Source: Bacteroidota bacterium (GTDB lineage Bacteria; Bacteroidota; Bacteroidia; Bacteroidales; Prolixibacteraceae). Taken from it: 7,046 nt of DNA. A program made the position numbers and the translations under genes. Under the pieces are notes generated by a model. That model did no database searches. It saw nothing but the letters and a program-made list of their open reading frames with translations, and was not told where the DNA came from. The stretch is taken from NCBI GenBank assembly GCA_023393265.1, contig JAEWME010000110.1, positions 1 through 7,046 on the forward strand. Direction: 5' to 3'. Positions 4,274 through 7,046 of this stretch are shown one piece after another; position 1 is the stretch's first letter; each line of letters starts with the position of its first letter.

Positions 4274-6625
4274 TTAAAAATTAAAATTGTAGGTAACCGA
4301 TGGAATCATGCTTCCAATAATCGAAAGGCGGGTGGCTTCCGATACATTTGGATTGTCTTCATTCTGCCTGAAATAAACCGAATAGGCGTTCCGGCGGGCA
4401 TAAACATTATAAATAGAGAAGTTAAGCGACTGTTTCACTTTTTTGGTGTCGTTCTTTTTAAAGTTGTATGTAAACGAAATGTCGAGGCGGTGATAATCAG
4501 GAATGCGGTTGCTGTTCCTTTCTCCATAATAGTACATCGTATTTCCATCTACAACATACTTTGCGACAGGGTACGAAGTCGGTGTGCCTGTCAGGAAGAC
4601 CCAGGTCGTGGAAAAAACCCAACGCTTCGTCAAATCGTAGTTGGTCACAAGCGACACGTTGTGTGTGCGGTCGTAACTCGACGGATATTCCTTGCCTTCA
4701 TTAATTCCGGGAATTTTCCGCATCGATTTGGAAAGCGTGTAACTCACCCAGCCCGTCAACCTGCCCTCCTGCTTCTTGGCATATAATTCCAGTCCATACG
4801 AATAACCGTTTCCGCGCAATAACTCAGTTTCCAGGTTCTCACGCAAAAACAAATCGGCACCATCAATGTAGTCGATTACATTTCTCATCTTTTTGTAGTA
4901 AAACTCAGCCGAAGTCTCGAACATGTTATTTTTAAAATTTCTGAAATAACCCATCCCAACCTGATCTACCAGTAACGGTTTAATGTAGGTACTGCTCGGT
5001 AACCAAATATCCAATGGCGTTGGCGAATTGGTGTTCGAAATCAGGTGAAGGTTTTGTGCCATCCGGTTGTATGAAGCTTTCAACGAACTTTGCGGGTCGA
5101 GCGTATACTTCACAGCCAGTCGCGGCTCGATATTGTGATAAGATGGAGGAACCAGTTTTCCCGACCCATATTCAATCACGCCAATCACTTCGTCTTCTTT
5201 GGGGTGTTCGGGGTCCTGGTATTTTCTGACTGTTCCTTTCCCGATTTGCTGAAAATATGAGTAGCGCAAACCATATCTCAGGCTCAACCTGGCACCTATC
5301 GACTGTTCGTTCGAAATGTACAGCGAGTTATCGAGTGCGTTGTAGTTTGTCAGTTTCACGTCGTGAAAATACGAACCATCGTTGGCATCAACTTCTCCTG
5401 GCTGAAAATGATGATAAATCAAATTGAATCCCAGTGTCAGTTTATTCTTTGAATTGAGATACCACGAAAAGTCTTCCTTGAAATTATAATCGGTGATTCG
5501 CGAAGTCCAATCGAACTGATCAGCAGCATTTCCGGGGACACCGAGGTTATAATCGTATCGCGAAAGAATCAACGAAGTATTTGAAAACAGTTTATCACTG
5601 AAAAGGTGGTTCCAGCGGGCTGTTGAAGTGAGGTTTCCCCATCGCATATATATCGACTCGCCAACTTTGAAATAATCATCACCTGTATATGCCGAAAGAT
5701 AAACCCGGTTCTTATCGTTGATCTGGAGATTGGTTTTCAGGTTCAGGTCGTAGAAGTACAATTTATTTTCTTTCAGAGCCTCCACGCCTGCAAGCCTGCC
5801 TAAATAATCGGCATAAGTTCTTCTTCCTGAAACAATAAAACTCCATTTATCCTTGATGATGGGGCCTTCAACTGTCAGGCGGCTCGAAATATTACCGATT
5901 CCTCCGCTAACGCCCAATTGCTGCGAGTTACCGTCTTTCATGCGAATATCGATCACAGAAGAGGCTTTTCCTCCATATTCAGCCGGGATGCCACCCTTAA
6001 AGACCTGCACGTCCTTAATTGCATCAGAATTGAATACCGAAAAGAAGCCCAACAAATGCGAAGCATTGTAAACTGGCGCTTCATCAAGCATCATCAGGTT
6101 CTCGTCGGGACCGCCACCCCTGACATATAAACCAGAACTTCCTTCTCCGCCATTTTGAATACCCGGCAAAAGCGTAATGCTCTTAATTACATCAACTTCG
6201 CCCATAAAAGCCGGAAGTTGTTTCAGCATTTTCACCTGCACCTTTTCCATACTCATCTGCAGGTTTTCAACGTTCCGGTCTTTCTTTTCACCGGTAACCA
6301 CCACTTCGTCAATCTGTCTGGCATCTTCTTCAAGCATAATATTCAATTGCTTGCTTTGTGTCAGATCAATTTCAGGAGTCTGACTCTGGTAACCAATAAA
6401 TGAAAAGGTAACTGAATATTTACCACCCGGTACAGAAATAGAATAAAATCCGTAGGAATTAGAGATAGCACCAGTTTTCAACTGAGGAATGTAAACGGTG
6501 GCGCCAATAAGCCACTCACCATTCGATTTATCTTTGAGGTAGCCACTCAAGGTAACTACGTCGGTCGCCACCCCTCTGATCGTCAACGCAACGATAAAAA
6601 GTAGAATAATACTGATCTGTTTCAT
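4274..6625 (-). CDS. TonB-dependent outer-membrane receptor with N-terminal CarboxypepD_reg-like domain (783 aa)
   Basis: A signal peptide (1-20, cleavage near GVA) is followed by a carboxypeptidase-regulatory-like beta-sandwich (about 24-100; VTLSGYLKDKSNGEWLIGATVYI, first residues, then GFYSISVPGGKYSVTFSFIGY). Next come the linker DEVVVTGEK (106-114) and a TonB plug (about 125-235) with LPAFMGEVDVIKSI, LLPGIQNGGEGSSGLYVRGG, LMMLDEAPVYN, VFKGGIPAEYGGKASSVIDI. The rest forms the beta-barrel and ends PSVTYNFNF with a terminal aromatic residue, as outer-membrane barrels do. At 783 residues it belongs to the shorter receptors paired with DUF4249 lipoproteins and not to the roughly 1000-residue SusC type. 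Such receptors import or sense ligands using the proton motive force passed on by TonB-ExbB-ExbD. The substrate cannot be told; no glycan enzyme, siderophore or metal gene is nearby in the window. The start at 6625 is preceded by the shared CAGAAAACAA leader. It is first gene of its unit. Confidence 0.95.
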   Translation of the reverse strand: MKQISIILLFIVALTIRGVATDVVTLSGYLKDKSNGEWLIGATVYIPQLKTGAISNSYGFYSISVPGGKYSVTFSFIGYQSQTPEIDLTQSKQLNIMLEEDARQIDEVVVTGEKKDRNVENLQMSMEKVQVKMLKQLPAFMGEVDVIKSITLLPGIQNGGEGSSGLYVRGGGPDENLMMLDEAPVYNASHLLGFFSVFNSDAIKDVQVFKGGIPAEYGGKASSVIDIRMKDGNSQQLGVSGGIGNISSRLTVEGPIIKDKWSFIVSGRRTYADYLGRLAGVEALKENKLYFYDLNLKTNLQINDKNRVYLSAYTGDDYFKVGESIYMRWGNLTSTARWNHLFSDKLFSNTSLILSRYDYNLGVPGNAADQFDWTSRITDYNFKEDFSWYLNSKNKLTLGFNLIYHHFQPGEVDANDGSYFHDVKLTNYNALDNSLYISNEQSIGARLSLRYGLRYSYFQQIGKGTVRKYQDPEHPKEDEVIGVIEYGSGKLVPPSYHNIEPRLAVKYTLDPQSSLKASYNRMAQNLHLISNTNSPTPLDIWLPSSTYIKPLLVDQVGMGYFRNFKNNMFETSAEFYYKKMRNVIDYIDGADLFLRENLETELLRGNGYSYGLELYAKKQEGRLTGWVSYTLSKSMRKIPGINEGKEYPSSYDRTHNVSLVTNYDLTKRWVFSTTWVFLTGTPTSYPVAKYVVDGNTMYYYGERNSNRIPDYHRLDISFTYNFKKNDTKKVKQSLNFSIYNVYARRNAYSVYFRQNEDNPNVSEATRLSIIGSMIPSVTYNFNF

Positions 6626-6642
6626 TTGTTTTCTGTTTTCTG
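6626..6642 (-). promoter_or_regulatory. Shared A-rich start leader (copy 4, doubled)
   Basis: The minus strand reads CAGAAAACAGAAAACAA directly before the ATG at 6625. It contains the CAGAAAA unit twice and shares 14 contiguous nt (6626-6639) with the leaders at 2270 and 1387. Confidence 0.55.
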
Positions 6643-6677
6643 AACATTTGACTTTTAGGCGCCATAATGAATAAACG

Positions 6678-6696
6678 GGACAAGGCGCAATTGTCC
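6678..6696. repeat. Short inverted repeat in the receptor leader region
   Basis: GGACAA (6678-6683) and TTGTCC (6691-6696) flank a 7-nt loop, 53-71 nt upstream of the receptor start. No T-run follows on the minus strand. A 6-bp repeat can occur by chance; it might form a small leader hairpin. Apart from this, the leader and the 20-nt box, I see nothing in the gene-free stretch 6626-6917. Confidence 0.3.
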
Positions 6697-6853
6697 ATCT
6701 TTGTTTTCATGACATCTTTAAAGGATAGATTTTTTTTGAATTAGTTGCTTTAACTCTTCAAAAATTATCAATTCCAGACAAGATTAATTGTTTTTTAATG
6801 GCGCGACAAAGAAAAGAAGTTTAACAGTACAAATGAAAAATAAACCTATCAAT

Positions 6854-6873
6854 GACCATTTTTTATCGGTGAA
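6854..6873 (-). promoter_or_regulatory. Conserved 20-nt box upstream of the TonB receptor unit
   Basis: The minus strand reads TTCACCGATAAAAAATGGTC, matching 18 of 20 bases of the box at 3227-3246, including the ACC-N10-GGT dyad. It is 228 nt upstream of the receptor start and 44 nt past the T-run of the preceding terminator. Just downstream (6840-6847) the minus strand has TAGGTTTA, one base from the -7 consensus TAnnTTTG; the GIN copy has no equivalent, so that may be chance. Confidence 0.55.
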
Positions 6874-6917
6874 TGCCGCTTTGTACTCTTCCTAACAATA
6901 AACCCAAGAATTACGAG

Positions 6918-6950
6918 AAAAAAAAGGGTTTCTCCGAATGAAGAAACCCT
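6918..6950 (-). terminator. Intrinsic terminator of the right-edge gene
   Basis: On the minus strand AGGGTTTCT (6950-6942) pairs with AGAAACCCT (6933-6925), a perfect 9-bp stem with an 8-nt loop, followed by a run of T (6925-6918). It starts 20 nt after the stop at 6971. Confidence 0.88.
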
Positions 6951-6970
6951 GCAAAGAAATTTTTGTATAC

Positions 6971-7046
6971 CTATTTTGTTGGAGTAAAAATCACACTATC
7001 CCAGAAAAGTGTTCCCCAGCCGATGCAAACCAGCTTCACCTTGTGT
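6971..7046 (-). CDS. C-terminal end of an unidentified protein, possibly a carbohydrate-binding-type domain
   Basis: The minus strand is open from the window edge for 24 codons to TAG at 6971-6973 and reads HKVKLVCIGWG, TLFWDSVIFTPTK. The assignment as a real gene rests on the in-frame stop followed 20 nt later by a good terminator. The pattern of a beta-strand, a 'G-x-G-T-L-F-W-D-x-V' turn and a final strand resembles the last strands of jelly-roll domains of secreted Bacteroidota proteins (often 'GTVYFDDV'), but this is too short for a family call. It is transcribed ahead of the receptor unit and separated from it by a terminator. Confidence 0.65.
   Translation of the reverse strand, partial: HKVKLVCIGWGTLFWDSVIFTPTK

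Noticed and set aside
4490..4786. Plus-strand open frame of 98 codons inside the receptor gene, and similar plus-strand frames at 1023-1304, 2346-2594, 3777-4043 and 6155-6403
   Set aside because: All lie antisense to well-supported genes, have no recognisable domain or signal peptide and no leader or terminator of their own.
6528..6710. Minus-strand 60-codon frame overlapping the start of the receptor gene
   Set aside because: It overlaps the signal-peptide region of the receptor in another frame and its product has no recognisable feature.
6759..6767. TAATTTTTG on the minus strand as a -7 element for the receptor unit
   Set aside because: The spacing between TA and TTTG is 3 nt and not 2, and no TTTG lies 19-21 nt upstream.

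Overview
The window looks like chromosomal DNA from a member of the Bacteroidota. The main reasons are a TonB-dependent receptor with an N-terminal carboxypeptidase-regulatory-like domain followed by a DUF4249-type lipoprotein, two head-GIN-domain (DUF2807) proteins in tandem, and start codons preceded by A-rich leaders instead of Shine-Dalgarno sequences. A finer placement, for example a marine Bacteroidales/Marinilabiliales relative, is only a guess. I see no insertion sequence, phage gene, CRISPR array, tRNA or rRNA.

Layout, left to right. The 3' end of a plus-strand pgeF-like gene (1-249) converges on a small minus-strand lipoprotein gene (293-529). A strong hairpin with T-tracts on both sides lies between them. 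Everything further right is on the minus strand. A secreted two-repeat beta-sandwich protein (792-1379) has its own terminator at 709-743. Upstream of it are two paralogous GIN-domain genes (1550-2269 and 2296-3015), 26 nt apart. I see no convincing terminator between 1550 and 1379, so these three genes may form one transcription unit, read 3015 to 792. A second unit, read 6625 to 3326, encodes a 783-residue TonB-dependent receptor and a 311-residue DUF4249-like lipoprotein 12 nt behind it; it ends at a 15-bp hairpin terminator (3265-3303). The right edge holds the last 24 codons of another minus-strand gene (6971-7046) with its terminator at 6918-6950.

How the parts may work together. The receptor and the DUF4249 lipoprotein are a standard outer-membrane pair, probably for uptake or sensing of an unidentified ligand. 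The GIN proteins are predicted beta-helical envelope or exported proteins of unknown role. Three observations tie the two units together or stand out. (1) An 18/20-identical box, TTCACCGRTWAAAAATGGTC on the minus strand, lies 211 and 228 nt upstream of the first start codon of each unit, just downstream of the preceding terminator. (2) A CAGAAAACAAATG-type start leader precedes four of the genes. (3) The two GIN paralogs carry seven SSG motifs at identical residue numbers, followed by Asp in all seven coils of one protein and by Asn in all seven coils of the other. Together these suggest a co-regulated envelope module; that is an inference.
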